Shown piece after piece: positions 51,211 through 59,581 of a stretch of 64,000 nt of DNA; within the stretch, counting starts at the first letter, position 1, and every line of letters starts with the position of its first letter. The stretch spans positions 1 through 64,000 of IMG/VR virus record IMGVR_UViG_3300024966_000001, one strand, 5' to 3'. The DNA is from a virus. Below the pieces are notes generated by a model. The model was given only the letters and a program-made list of their open reading frames with translations. It made no database searches and was not told where the DNA came from. A program made the translations under genes and the position numbers.

Positions 51211-52112
51211 GCCTATACGACGACATTTCAAACTCACTTTCCACAAAAGGACTGACAACCGCAGTAGGCGACGGAGTTAACTCGGCGCTGGGCGGCGTCG
51301 GTGAAGGTATAGCTGGAGCGCTGGGTGGCGGCACATTCGGCAAGGCCGTTTCCAATATCGGCACCAGCATGGCTCGTAATGCCGCCGTCGGCCTGGTCAA
51401 TAAATACGTACCAGCCAAAGTGCAGCGCCTGGCGAATGCCGGTACCGGTGCATTGGGCGACATCATGAACGGCGATTTTAACAATGCCGGTCTTCGCCTG
51501 CTGGATTCTGGACTGCTCAGCGAGTTTCTGCCCGGCATGGATGGCGTCGGTTCTCAAGCTCGATACTGGGGAACGCCGACGCCGCTATTTGGCGGCATAA
51601 CCCCGGCAGAAGCACGAAGCATCTATCAAGAAATGCGCAGCAATCAATATTGTCGTAAGAATTTATGGCTGATTGAGGTTGAAAGCTGGCTGCTTGATGA
51701 TGTTTCAGGCCGATTCAATATGTTTGCTATCGATCTTGAATATACGCCGCTGACTATCTCCGGCGAAAAACGTAAGATCGGCGCAGCCCATGTGGATTGC
51801 GTCAACTCGTCCGATCCGATTGAACTGCGAATGACCACGATGGATGATACCAGTGGATTTGTTAAAAGCTGGTTCCGCACCCATTGCGCCGCCGCAGCCG
51901 CACCAGACGGCACTGTAGGCGTTCCATCCGAATATGCTATCAAGATAAAAGTCGTTCACGGCTTCATTACCCAGAGCAGTAACCTTGGCGGTTATCAGGA
52001 TCTTGGGTTATTCCGTTGCGCATCAATGGACGTAAGCCTGTCCCGTCGTGAAGATGGGTTGCAAGAACTACCGTTAACATTTGTCCAGTTGGACACCTTT
52101 ATTAAACCGTAA
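51207..52112 (+). CDS. Tail/baseplate protein upstream of tape measure
   Basis: A 301-residue protein. Residues about 1-100 are Gly/Ala-rich (NSALGGVGEGIAGALGGGTF), followed by a beta domain with CRKNLWLIEVESWLLDDVSG and LYTPLTISGEK-like strands. The C-terminal half matches the small-domain proteins that link tube and baseplate. It lies between portal and tape measure, overlapping the portal stop. No exact family is recognised. Confidence 0.5.
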   Translation: MSLYDDISNSLSTKGLTTAVGDGVNSALGGVGEGIAGALGGGTFGKAVSNIGTSMARNAAVGLVNKYVPAKVQRLANAGTGALGDIMNGDFNNAGLRLLDSGLLSEFLPGMDGVGSQARYWGTPTPLFGGITPAEARSIYQEMRSNQYCRKNLWLIEVESWLLDDVSGRFNMFAIDLEYTPLTISGEKRKIGAAHVDCVNSSDPIELRMTTMDDTSGFVKSWFRTHCAAAAAPDGTVGVPSEYAIKIKVVHGFITQSSNLGGYQDLGLFRCASMDVSLSRREDGLQELPLTFVQLDTFIKP

Positions 52113-52115
52113 ATC

Positions 52116-54692
52116 ATGCCTCTACAATCCGACTCACAAGGCTTTTTAATCGGCGATGTCGTTACCGATATTCGCCGTGCAACCGATCATCTTCTGGCAA
52201 TCCGCGCCGATATAAGGGCAATTAAAAACGCAGTTTCCGGCGTGTCGCCTGGGAGCCGAGAAAGCGGCAATGCTCGCGGTTCCGACAGCGGAGGCAGTAT
52301 CCGCGCCAATAGTCTCCGCAGTAGCACTGCTACACCAACCGGCTCGGTAGGTGGAAATCCAAGTCCGGCGATTAGGGATTTATCATTGATAAATTCCAAT
52401 GAAGTGGCTACGCCAGGTGGAAGAACCCGTGATGCTTCTGGAAGATTTATTGCAAACAGAAATGCCGGGGCGGATTCATCTGGAGCGCCAGGTGATGATC
52501 CCGAGGATAAAAATAAAAATAAAGAAAAAGAACAGGGTCGCCTTTTAAATGGCTTCGCAAACCGGATTGCCACAGCCATAACCGCAACAACTGCTGGCGC
52601 CGAAGAAGCCGATCCAACCATCAAAGCATTTAAAGAAGTCGCTGAACCGCTTGCCCGAGGTTATGAAATATTTGCCGGTGGTGACAAAAAAGAGCGCTGG
52701 TATAGGAAAATATTTGGCGTACTCAATAAGATTAGAGGAGAAGAATCGATATTCAACCGCATAGCCAGAAGTTTGCATAATATTGAGAATAACCCTGGCG
52801 GATCGGGTGGTGCCGGTGGAAGTGGCGGTAGTGGTGGAGTAGGTGGCGGCTTAATAGGCATGTTGGCCGGGCTGATGGGTGGTAGAGGCTTGCTTGGCGC
52901 GGGTAGAGGATTGCTTGGTGCTGGAGCGGGATTATTAGGCGGCGCAGGAAGGGGTTTGCTTGGTGCAGGCAAGGGATTATTTAAGAGAATACCTATTCTT
53001 GGCGCCCTACTTGGTGGCATGACAGCCGCTTCTGATGTTTACGGGGCTGAAAATGATAATACCTTAGCGCGCGGGGAAAAAGACAGGCGAGACGGCAAAG
53101 CGGCCGGCGGCTTGGCCGGAAGCTTCGCGGGGATGGCAGCAGGAGCTAAGCTGGGTGCAATGGCGGGAGCTTTTGGTGGCCCCATTGGTGCGGCTATAGG
53201 GGGGGTAGTCGGCGGCGCAGCGGGAATGTTCTTCGGTGATCAAGCTGGGCAAATTATCGGCGAGAAAATGGGGGAATGGACAACCCAACTTCGTGAGGCG
53301 GACATACCTGGCAAGATTGTTGGGGCGTGGGAAACAACAACCAGTGCCATAAAAAGCGGCTGGGACGGCGCTTTAAAGCTGATGTCAGATACTTGGGGCA
53401 AAGCCAAAGACCTTGGCAATGCGGCTAATGACTTTGTGAAGGACAAGACCGGGATTGATGTAAAAGCAGAAGTTAAAAACGCCTATGACGACGTAGTTAA
53501 ATATACCACAGATACCGTTATTCCATCCTTAGTAGACCTGAAAAACAAGGGGGTTGATGCAGCGGGAAAGGGTGCTCAATGGGTTGGTGAGAACACGACA
53601 GTAGGCAAAGGAGCCAAGGCCGCATGGAATGGAATGAAATCAATTGGTGATATTTTACGTGGTGGCGAAAGTGGTAAGGAGGGCTATAACGCATATAACC
53701 GCGGTACTGGGTTAGGATCAAATGGGCATAGAGATTTAACCAATATGACCATTGCTGATATTCAATCAGCTCAAGAATTACCAAAGAGCGATAAAGGCAG
53801 ATTAATGGCTGTTGGCAAATATCAAATGATGCCGTCAACATTAAAAGAGGGGGCTGAAGCATTGAAGCTTGGGTCGGATGCAAAATTCGATGAAGCAACT
53901 CAAGAGAAGCTATTTAGTCAGTACCTACTTGGCAAGAAGCGCCCACAAATTCAAGATTACATCACAGGTAAAAGCGATGATGCGCAAGCTGCTCAAATAG
54001 CCGGCGCAAAAGAATGGAGGTCGATTGCTGACCCGCGAACAGGAAAAACCTATGCAGATAAAGGCGCTTCCGGCAATAAAGCATCTATTTCATCGGATGA
54101 CTGGTTGTCGTCGATGGATGCAGCTAAAAAACAATACCAAGAGAACCTAAAGCTGGGTTTAAATGAAACAGAGGCATACAGCAAGGCCGTTTCCGGACTA
54201 CAAGCGGTCACCGCTATTAATGAAGCGGGAACGCCAACCGCCATGCCGTCTTTAGCCGACGATCCAACCCAGAGCGGCCGCTTCAAATACGAAACGCTTG
54301 AAGGCGGAACTGTTCAAGTAACTGATAGTCAAGATGGTACGATTTCACTTGCCAGCGACGAGCAGGCCAACGCCTACAGAAAGCAGCAGGGTAAGCCGTA
54401 TTTAGATGCGTTTGCTAAGGCCAATAACCCGGATTCTTACAGGTCGCTTAATAGCTTCGTATCGGGACCAGGCAACGCCGCCCAGGTGCAAGTTGCCTCA
54501 GCACCGCCCATAAAACCGCCGGTATTCGCGCCGCCTCCGCCAATTCCCGAAGCACCGCCGATAATCGAGCCGCTGGCCAGTAATTCAAACCGCAGTATGA
54601 CGGTATCGATGCCAGCACAGGATGTTGGACAGGATGTTAAGGATAGAGGGATTGCGCACATTGTTACAGGAGGATATTCAAGTCGCGGGTAA
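52116..54692 (+). CDS. Tape measure protein with lysozyme-like domain
   Basis: An 858-residue protein. Residues about 225-420 are Gly/Ala-rich hydrophobic helices (GGLIGMLAGLMGGRGLLGAG, AGSFAGMAAGAKLGAMAGAF). Residues about 525-680 form a transglycosylase-like domain containing RLMAVGKYQMMPSTLKEGAE. The end is proline-rich (APPIKPPVFAPPPPIPEAPP). Tape measures set tail length; the hydrolase domain helps the tail cross peptidoglycan during infection. Confidence 0.75.
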   Translation: MPLQSDSQGFLIGDVVTDIRRATDHLLAIRADIRAIKNAVSGVSPGSRESGNARGSDSGGSIRANSLRSSTATPTGSVGGNPSPAIRDLSLINSNEVATPGGRTRDASGRFIANRNAGADSSGAPGDDPEDKNKNKEKEQGRLLNGFANRIATAITATTAGAEEADPTIKAFKEVAEPLARGYEIFAGGDKKERWYRKIFGVLNKIRGEESIFNRIARSLHNIENNPGGSGGAGGSGGSGGVGGGLIGMLAGLMGGRGLLGAGRGLLGAGAGLLGGAGRGLLGAGKGLFKRIPILGALLGGMTAASDVYGAENDNTLARGEKDRRDGKAAGGLAGSFAGMAAGAKLGAMAGAFGGPIGAAIGGVVGGAAGMFFGDQAGQIIGEKMGEWTTQLREADIPGKIVGAWETTTSAIKSGWDGALKLMSDTWGKAKDLGNAANDFVKDKTGIDVKAEVKNAYDDVVKYTTDTVIPSLVDLKNKGVDAAGKGAQWVGENTTVGKGAKAAWNGMKSIGDILRGGESGKEGYNAYNRGTGLGSNGHRDLTNMTIADIQSAQELPKSDKGRLMAVGKYQMMPSTLKEGAEALKLGSDAKFDEATQEKLFSQYLLGKKRPQIQDYITGKSDDAQAAQIAGAKEWRSIADPRTGKTYADKGASGNKASISSDDWLSSMDAAKKQYQENLKLGLNETEAYSKAVSGLQAVTAINEAGTPTAMPSLADDPTQSGRFKYETLEGGTVQVTDSQDGTISLASDEQANAYRKQQGKPYLDAFAKANNPDSYRSLNSFVSGPGNAAQVQVASAPPIKPPVFAPPPPIPEAPPIIEPLASNSNRSMTVSMPAQDVGQDVKDRGIAHIVTGGYSSRG

Positions 54693-54693
54693 A

Positions 54694-55461
54694 TCATTTT
54701 CCTTTCAAAGCATCCCGTAAGCCAGCAATTCCTTTTTTATGGGATTCTGCGTTAAACGCTTTTGGCTCTGTTTTTTTCGGTGCTTTTGAACGTGAATCTT
54801 CGAGCGCTTTGCGAACAGATAGTCCTTTATCAAACGATACCTGCGCGCAATCTTGAATACCGCGAACATCAAATTCATCTATTTCTTCGGAAGCCAAAGC
54901 TTCGGCAAGGCCAATGGCCGCCAATGAAGACATTTTTGCATGGTCGCGGATGTTTATTTTTTTTGGAAGATTTGGCTTGTTCTCGCGAATGCCTTGTTCT
55001 ATTTCAGATTTATTCTTGTTAAAAATGCCCTTGTAAATCTTATTGGTGCATTGGCCTATTTCATGGCCGGGCTTAACATCATGCTCTATCAGAGTTGATG
55101 TATAAACTTTACGTGTGTCGATATACTGCTCGCGCTTAGAGATCCATTGATCGTCATGCCCTTGATTTTTCCATGACGCCTTTGCTCTTTCTCGGCTCCG
55201 AGTTATACCAAGCTCGGGATCTATAGTTTCTTCGAGTCTTTCCTTAAACACCTGATTAACAGCAAGATGAAGCTCTGGAGAAAGATATTGCGCATAAGAC
55301 AAAGCGAGCTGCCAGTGCGCCCAGGTGCCGCCATTAACTCCACGTCTTGTTTTTAAAACGGGGGATTTACCCCCATTTATTGATTCTATTACCTTTTTGG
55401 CACTAATTAACCTGACATGAGATTTAAACCATGCAAACACAAGACTGGCAGGCGACCGCAA
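54694..55461 (-). CDS. KilA-N domain protein, 5' truncated
   Basis: A 255-codon frame on the minus strand. Residues about 27-75 (GGKSPVLKTRRGVNGGTWAH, LALSYAQYLSPELHLAVNQV, FKERLEE) match the second half of the KilA-N domain, but the first half (usually an LT-x-LW-K start) is missing. The frame runs 5' into the plus-strand DUF6471-like gene, so the original start has been lost in a junction. The remaining protein may be a remnant or start at an internal GTG. It is the only convergent gene at the end of the tape measure operon. Confidence 0.6.
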   Translation of the reverse strand: MRSPASLVFAWFKSHVRLISAKKVIESINGGKSPVLKTRRGVNGGTWAHWQLALSYAQYLSPELHLAVNQVFKERLEETIDPELGITRSRERAKASWKNQGHDDQWISKREQYIDTRKVYTSTLIEHDVKPGHEIGQCTNKIYKGIFNKNKSEIEQGIRENKPNLPKKINIRDHAKMSSLAAIGLAEALASEEIDEFDVRGIQDCAQVSFDKGLSVRKALEDSRSKAPKKTEPKAFNAESHKKGIAGLRDALKGK

Positions 55462-55652
55462 AGAACATTCTAAAAGCAGAGCTAAAGCGTAAGGGGGTTG
55501 ATTACGAAACCCTTGCTGAGAAGCTTAAGGGATTTGGGATAGAGGAAAGCTATAACAGCATCAATACCAAGATCAACCGGGGAACCTTTACCTTTCAGTT
55601 CTTCTTGCAGTGCATGAAGGCTATCGGAGTTAATGACATTAGACTTTACTAG
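55431..55652 (+). CDS. DUF6471-like small HTH protein
   Basis: A 73-residue protein: QDWQATAKNILKAELKRKGV, DYETLAEKLKGFGIEESYNS, then KINRGTFTFQFFLQCMKAIG. The sequence is the DUF6471 pattern, an XRE-like HTH found in single-gene cassettes and toxin-antitoxin neighbourhoods. Its 5' end overlaps the truncated KilA-N frame by 31 bases. It may be a small transcription regulator for the adjacent module. Confidence 0.75.
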   Translation: MQTQDWQATAKNILKAELKRKGVDYETLAEKLKGFGIEESYNSINTKINRGTFTFQFFLQCMKAIGVNDIRLY

Positions 55653-55724
55653 AGGAAGCATAAAAATATAAATGGGAATAATTTGGGAATATTTTGCTAT
55701 AAATTTTCAGTTTTTGTGTATAAT

Positions 55725-55751
55725 GGATTATCGAAAAAAGGTAAGAGGATT
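55725..55751 (+). promoter_or_regulatory. Promoter -10 of the XRE-ImmA module
   Basis: GTGTATAATGG contains a perfect TATAAT at about 55719-55724, followed by the ribosome site AAGAGG. A -35 at the best spacing was not clear. It is consistent with the module having its own promoter. Confidence 0.4.
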
Positions 55752-56375
55752 ATGATGATTTCAAGCGCTGAAGCTGTAGAAATTTTAGAGTTACATTTTG
55801 CTGCATTTCATAAAGTCGCGCATGATGCGTGGGATGCATATTTGGAAATACCTGAGAAATCCAGAATGGGACTCTCCAAGCGTTCAAGAGCTAGCATAGT
55901 GCATGATTACATGATTCTTGAAGCTGCAAAATATGCGGACTCAGCAGATGGAATTAAGTTATTTAATCTTAAAATGCTATACGGATTGGTAATTGACAAT
56001 GTTGCCATAAGGTTTAAAAAATTTAATGAGCTCAATTTATCAAGCAATAATTTAACCGCTCAAGTTAAAAATTTTAGGAACCAGCTTCAAATAGAAGGAA
56101 TTCCAGCCATTTGCCACCTAGAAGTTGGATATAGCCTAGATGATCATGAAAAAGAAATTTCTCAAGTTACGCTGGCATGTCCGGGTGGAGTAAGAAGTAA
56201 CATTTGGGAAATGGAGCTCAATGGGGCAGAAGCTATTCCATTAGTTGAAAACATATTTGATTCAATTAAAAAGGACGACATAAAACCTTCAATAATCAAA
56301 TCGAAGAAAAAAGGCGAGGTTATCCCGATTGGAATAGCCTCAGGAGAGCAAAAAGATGGTAACGACGACAAGTAA
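55752..56375 (+). CDS. Putative toxin or partner of the XRE-ImmA protein
   Basis: A 207-residue protein rich in charged residues (LHFAAFHKVAHDAWDAYLEI, then SRASIVHDYMILEAAKYADS, then a beta-rich C-terminus). AGAGG stands before the ATG. It overlaps the downstream XRE-ImmA gene by 20 bases, so the two are co-translated. The pair is notably AT-rich. This order matches two-gene defence or toxin-antitoxin modules with an ImmA/IrrE partner, such as RosmerTA, although no toxin family could be named. Confidence 0.55.
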   Translation: MMISSAEAVEILELHFAAFHKVAHDAWDAYLEIPEKSRMGLSKRSRASIVHDYMILEAAKYADSADGIKLFNLKMLYGLVIDNVAIRFKKFNELNLSSNNLTAQVKNFRNQLQIEGIPAICHLEVGYSLDDHEKEISQVTLACPGGVRSNIWEMELNGAEAIPLVENIFDSIKKDDIKPSIIKSKKKGEVIPIGIASGEQKDGNDDK

Positions 56376-57462
56376 AATTAATGGAGACCTACTAATTCTT
56401 GCTAGAGAATATCGTGCAATAACGCAAGAAGAACTCGCAAAAAAAATAAATATTGCCCAATCTACTATCGCAAAAATTGAAAATGGCATTAAAAATGATG
56501 TTGATAATGAGATGGCTGAATTAATATCCAGAGAACTAGACTTTCCCGTCGAGTTTTTTTATCAGCAAGAGGATATTTTGAGTTTTGGATCGAGCGCTTA
56601 TTTTTATAGAAAGAGGGCAACAATGCCTGCATCTGAGCGAAAAAGAATCCATAGCATTGTTAATATCACAAGAATAGGTATAAAAAAAATTCTTAAATTT
56701 GTTGATATTGAGCCTACCTTGTCTCTTCCTGAAGTAGAAATTGATGAATATGGCAATAGCGCCTCACAAGTTGCAAAAGCGATCAGGGTTTTTTGGCATT
56801 TAGCCGACGGCCCAATAAAAAATCTTACAGGATTGTTAGAAAGCGCAGGAATTATAATAATTCCATGTGATTTTGGCACGAGAGCAATCGACGCGACCAG
56901 CTTAAGACTCTCTGAGATGCCGCCGCTTATCTTTATAAATAGAGACATTCCTGGGGATAGATGGCGATTTACTTTAGCTCATGAGTTAGCTCATCTGATC
57001 ATGCATCGAATTCCTCACGAGAGAATGGAGCAAGAGGCAGATGAATTCGCAGCAGAATTTTTAGTTCCTGAAATTGAGGTTAAACCCCAATTCAGAATGA
57101 TTCCAACTTTAAAACTACCGGATTTAATAAAATTAAAAGAATTTTGGAAGGTTTCTATAGCTATGCTTGTAATGCGCGCAAAGTCGCTGGATATAATTAA
57201 TGACACACAAGTGCGCTATCAATTCATGATGTTAAGTAAAAGTGGTTATCGTATTAATGAACCAGCTCCTTTACAAAAAGAAGTTACAAGTAGTATTGGC
57301 AGGATTCTATCTGCAATGGTTGATGACAGCGGATTAACAAAAGAAGATATAGCAACAGCACTCAAGTGGTCTGTTCGCGATACGGAATATTTACTTCCTT
57401 TACCGTTTCAGGTCAATAGAACTCAGTTACGACTTGTAAGGCAGGGTAATAAAAGATATTAA
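56356..57462 (+). CDS. XRE HTH plus ImmA/IrrE-type zinc peptidase
   Basis: A 368-residue protein. Residues about 12-65 form an XRE HTH (LAREYRAITQEELAKKINIA, STIAKIENG). Residues about 160-240 form a minimal M78 metallopeptidase: HELAH at 209-213 and EADEFAAEF near 227-235 with the third ligand. In antitoxin or repressor roles such proteins bind DNA with the N-terminus and sense or cut a partner with the C-terminus. Read with the preceding gene, it is likely the regulator of a phage-borne defence or toxin-antitoxin unit. Confidence 0.8.
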   Translation: MVTTTSKINGDLLILAREYRAITQEELAKKINIAQSTIAKIENGIKNDVDNEMAELISRELDFPVEFFYQQEDILSFGSSAYFYRKRATMPASERKRIHSIVNITRIGIKKILKFVDIEPTLSLPEVEIDEYGNSASQVAKAIRVFWHLADGPIKNLTGLLESAGIIIIPCDFGTRAIDATSLRLSEMPPLIFINRDIPGDRWRFTLAHELAHLIMHRIPHERMEQEADEFAAEFLVPEIEVKPQFRMIPTLKLPDLIKLKEFWKVSIAMLVMRAKSLDIINDTQVRYQFMMLSKSGYRINEPAPLQKEVTSSIGRILSAMVDDSGLTKEDIATALKWSVRDTEYLLPLPFQVNRTQLRLVRQGNKRY

Positions 57463-57470
57463 TAAGATTC

Positions 57471-57500
57471 GAGCCAATGACGCGCCAACGTCATTGGCTC
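57471..57500. terminator. Strong 12-bp hairpin after the XRE-ImmA gene
   Basis: GAGCCAATGACG pairs perfectly with CGTCATTGGCTC across six bases. No T run follows, so it may be an RNA-stability element or rho-dependent site rather than an intrinsic terminator. Confidence 0.6.
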
Positions 57501-57622
57501 CTAGTGACATGGAAGTCGAGCATCCCTCTGTCACCTACAGCTTGTCCTAGCAGACTCCATGAATAATAGTCTATTCATAGGTTGTAGGCAAATATTGCTC
57601 TCCATATTACTTGGAGATAAAC

Positions 57623-57751
57623 ATGAGAAATGTTTACAACAGAGTAAAAGATGTATTTGTTAACAAATATACTCGATTCCGTTTCGGACGTATCGAGCAT
57701 GTTTGCCAACATTGGCGGTCGCATCCTGGGCAGCTAGATTTGTTTAATTAA
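57623..57751 (+). CDS. 42-aa basic protein
   Basis: MRNVYNRVKDVFVNKYTRFR then FGRIEHVCQHWRSHPGQLDL. Basic and aromatic, with HVCQHW in the middle. TTGGAGAT seven bases upstream gives a good start, and a terminator follows at 57763. The tidy unit supports it. No family is recognised. Confidence 0.6.
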   Translation: MRNVYNRVKDVFVNKYTRFRFGRIEHVCQHWRSHPGQLDLFN

Positions 57752-57762
57752 TACTGCTATTT

Positions 57763-57801
57763 TGCCGTGCCATTTGAAAATAATGGCGCGGCATTTTTAT
57801 T
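57763..57801 (+). terminator. Terminator after the 42-aa gene
   Basis: GCCGTGCCATT pairs with AATGGCGCGGC (one bulge), followed by ATTTTTATTT. The loop is the A-rich TGAAAAT stretch. Confidence 0.75.
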
Positions 57802-57853
57802 TCCGCCTTTGTGCGGCTGCTACATAATACTGAAAAATAACGAAAGTTGTCAA

Positions 57854-58147
57854 TTACTCGGATTTTTTAACAAGTTCAACTGATATTAATTTTTTAAGTG
57901 TTCCGCCATATTCATTTTTTTCCACCATTGCAGTGGCTTTGCAAACATCGCCGCCATGACATTTATCAAATATTTTTTTTGACTTTGGGTCATTAGAAAT
58001 AAAGGTTATGTCATTGCCACTTTCGTCAGTAATTGATGAGTCTAACGTACCGTATTGCAATACTCCGGTGACAGTTACTTTCTCATCTTTTGCTTGAGCA
58101 GAAAACGCAATAAATAATCCTAACGCCATAACAACAACTTTTTTCAT
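57854..58147 (-). CDS. Periplasmic hypothetical protein
   Basis: A 97-residue protein with a signal peptide MKKVVVMALGLFIAFSAQAK (AQA cleavage site). The mature part includes VTVTGVLQYGTLDSSI and a CHGGDVC pair that may form a disulphide. GGAG eight bases before the ATG at 58147 supports this start. It resembles small phage-encoded periplasmic OB-like proteins. It may modify the lysogen envelope. Confidence 0.65.
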   Translation of the reverse strand: MKKVVVMALGLFIAFSAQAKDEKVTVTGVLQYGTLDSSITDESGNDITFISNDPKSKKIFDKCHGGDVCKATAMVEKNEYGGTLKKLISVELVKKSE

Positions 58148-58242
58148 ACCATTCTCCAAATTTAATCGCTAACAAAAATCATAAGCCGCGCATGGTCGCC
58201 GAAGCTGGGCGTTATGTCAATCGTGTTAGGGTGCATAAAGTC

Positions 58243-58282
58243 GGAAAATCAGAGAAAAGCTTTATAAATCCATGAATATAAT
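58243..58282 (+). promoter_or_regulatory. GGAAAATC-type late promoter, site 10
   Basis: GTCGGAAAATC with the box at 58243-58250, and a perfect TATAAT at 58277-58282, spacing 34. It faces into the 3' end of the minus-strand gene 58322-58636. A hairpin AACCGG...CCGGTT with T6 at 58381-58413 could end its transcript at about 125 bases. Confidence 0.55.
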
Positions 58283-58321
58283 AAAGCCAACTATCGGGGC
58301 GTGTCGCTTGCTCGGTCGTAC

Positions 58322-58636
58322 TTAGTTTGTTTGCAGTAAAGACATGACATTGCAGGCCAAGCCAATAATTTGCATGAAAAAACCGGCTGCTAATAACTTG
58401 GTCCCGGTTTTTTCTGCCTCATTGACTTGGTTATGCATACCATGAATCTGAATATTACGAATATTCTCCCCCCTTGCTCTGGCGGCATTGACTTGAAAAT
58501 TAATATCCAGCGCCCGGACAGCCAAAGAGAGCGAGCCAAGAATTTTTGTAACCCTCCACGATACAAGCAAGGTTCCAATAAACATGAAAACAGCACTCAG
58601 TATTTTTAATAGATTTACATCAATTTCGAGGATCAT
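58322..58636 (-). CDS. Two-helix membrane protein
   Basis: A 104-residue protein. Hydrophobic helices lie at about 8-32 (LLKILSAVFMFIGTLLVSWR) and at about 82-100 (LLAAGFFMQIIGLACNVM), with a charged Asn-rich middle (GENIRNIQIHGMHNQVNEAE). It could be a superinfection-exclusion or stress membrane protein. The ATG at 58636 lies four bases from the opposite gene start and has no ribosome site, so a later start is possible. Confidence 0.55.
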   Translation of the reverse strand: MILEIDVNLLKILSAVFMFIGTLLVSWRVTKILGSLSLAVRALDINFQVNAARARGENIRNIQIHGMHNQVNEAEKTGTKLLAAGFFMQIIGLACNVMSLLQTN

Positions 58637-58640
58637 AAAA

Positions 58641-58856
58641 ATGTGGCCATTTAAAAAAAGTAAAAAATCAGAACCTGTAAAAGATTTATATTCGTTTACT
58701 CCTCAAGACGATATTACCGCTCTTGAATGTGCTGATTTCTTAAGTGATTCGACTAGGTTCAGAATTATAACCGAAGACTATGTAAGCAATCTTCCCGACT
58801 CGATGAAAAGGCATTTCCAAAAAATATCTGCATCCGATTGCGAGTCCAAGCAATAG
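58641..58856 (+). CDS. 71-aa hypothetical protein
   Basis: MWPFKKSKKSEPVKDLYSFT then a helical acidic part. GAGG about ten bases upstream supports the ATG at 58641. The start is almost back to back with the minus-strand membrane protein gene, so each promoter would lie within the other gene. Function unknown. Confidence 0.5.
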   Translation: MWPFKKSKKSEPVKDLYSFTPQDDITALECADFLSDSTRFRIITEDYVSNLPDSMKRHFQKISASDCESKQ

Positions 58857-58884
58857 CTCGGGATAAGCCGCTTTTTTCGCCATA

Positions 58885-58924
58885 GGAAAACGGTGTAAAT
58901 ACAACTAAATTTAGGCAATAACAT
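58885..58924 (+). promoter_or_regulatory. GGAAAACC-type late promoter, site 11
   Basis: GGAAAACG at 58885-58892 and TAACAT at 58919-58924, spacing 34. It drives the triple-HTH regulator. A TGACTC/GAGTCA inverted repeat (58927-58932, 58946-58951) beside a TATAAT (58933-58938) overlaps the leader and may be an autoregulatory operator. Confidence 0.55.
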
Positions 58925-58954
58925 AATGACTCTATAATTTTTACGGAGTCAATT

Positions 58955-59581
58955 GTGAGCAATTTAATCAAAAGCAACGCGGTCGCAAGACTTCTTTCTG
59001 TGACCATGCATACTATCCGCGACATGCGGCGTGACGGACTTCTTCCGCTGCCTGTTGTTGTTGGAAAAAGCGAGTTATGGGTTGATGCTGAGATCGAATC
59101 CTGGCTAAAGTGCAAGTTAGCCGAAAGAGAGGGGTGCAACATGGATGTTGTTAACGACCTGCCTTGGCCTCCTGTTTTGTTGAGTGGCAGACAGGTAGCA
59201 AGTATTTTTAAGGTAATGGATGATACCGTCTTGGTCCTTGCCAAGGCCGGTAAATTACCAGGCGCAATTATCATCGCAAAGAAAAATTCTTACCGATGGG
59301 TTAAGTCTGAAGTTTATGACCTCATTAAAAAGCTTCTTTTAGAGAGAGGTTGCGCTAATGAAATACCTTCCGAGCCTGTTTTGATTGGCGCAAATGAAGT
59401 CGCTATAAAATTAGGTTTCACAAATTCCGGCTATATATCAGCGCTCAGCAAGAAAGGGGTACTGCCCAAGCCAATCACGATAGGAGGCAAGCTACTTTTT
59501 TGGGTTGAGTCTGAGATTCAGGAATATGCTGACAGCAAAATAGCGGAGCGTGACGCGGCTGTTGATGGGGGTGCGGAATGA
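58955..59581 (+). CDS. Triple AlpA/MerR-type HTH regulator
   Basis: A 208-residue protein from a GTG start, with three tandem winged-HTH repeats, each about 50 residues: about 8-57 (NAVARLLSVTMHTIRDMRRD...), about 80-130 (RQVASIFKVMDDTVLVLAKA...) and about 147-199 (NEVAIKLGFTNSGYISALSK...). Each ends in a W-V-[DKE]-[AS]-E-[IV] wing. AlpA/Xis proteins usually have one such unit; three in one chain would contact three DNA turns. It is itself behind a GGAAAACC box, so it is a good candidate for the activator of this regulon. Confidence 0.75.
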   Translation: MSNLIKSNAVARLLSVTMHTIRDMRRDGLLPLPVVVGKSELWVDAEIESWLKCKLAEREGCNMDVVNDLPWPPVLLSGRQVASIFKVMDDTVLVLAKAGKLPGAIIIAKKNSYRWVKSEVYDLIKKLLLERGCANEIPSEPVLIGANEVAIKLGFTNSGYISALSKKGVLPKPITIGGKLLFWVESEIQEYADSKIAERDAAVDGGAE

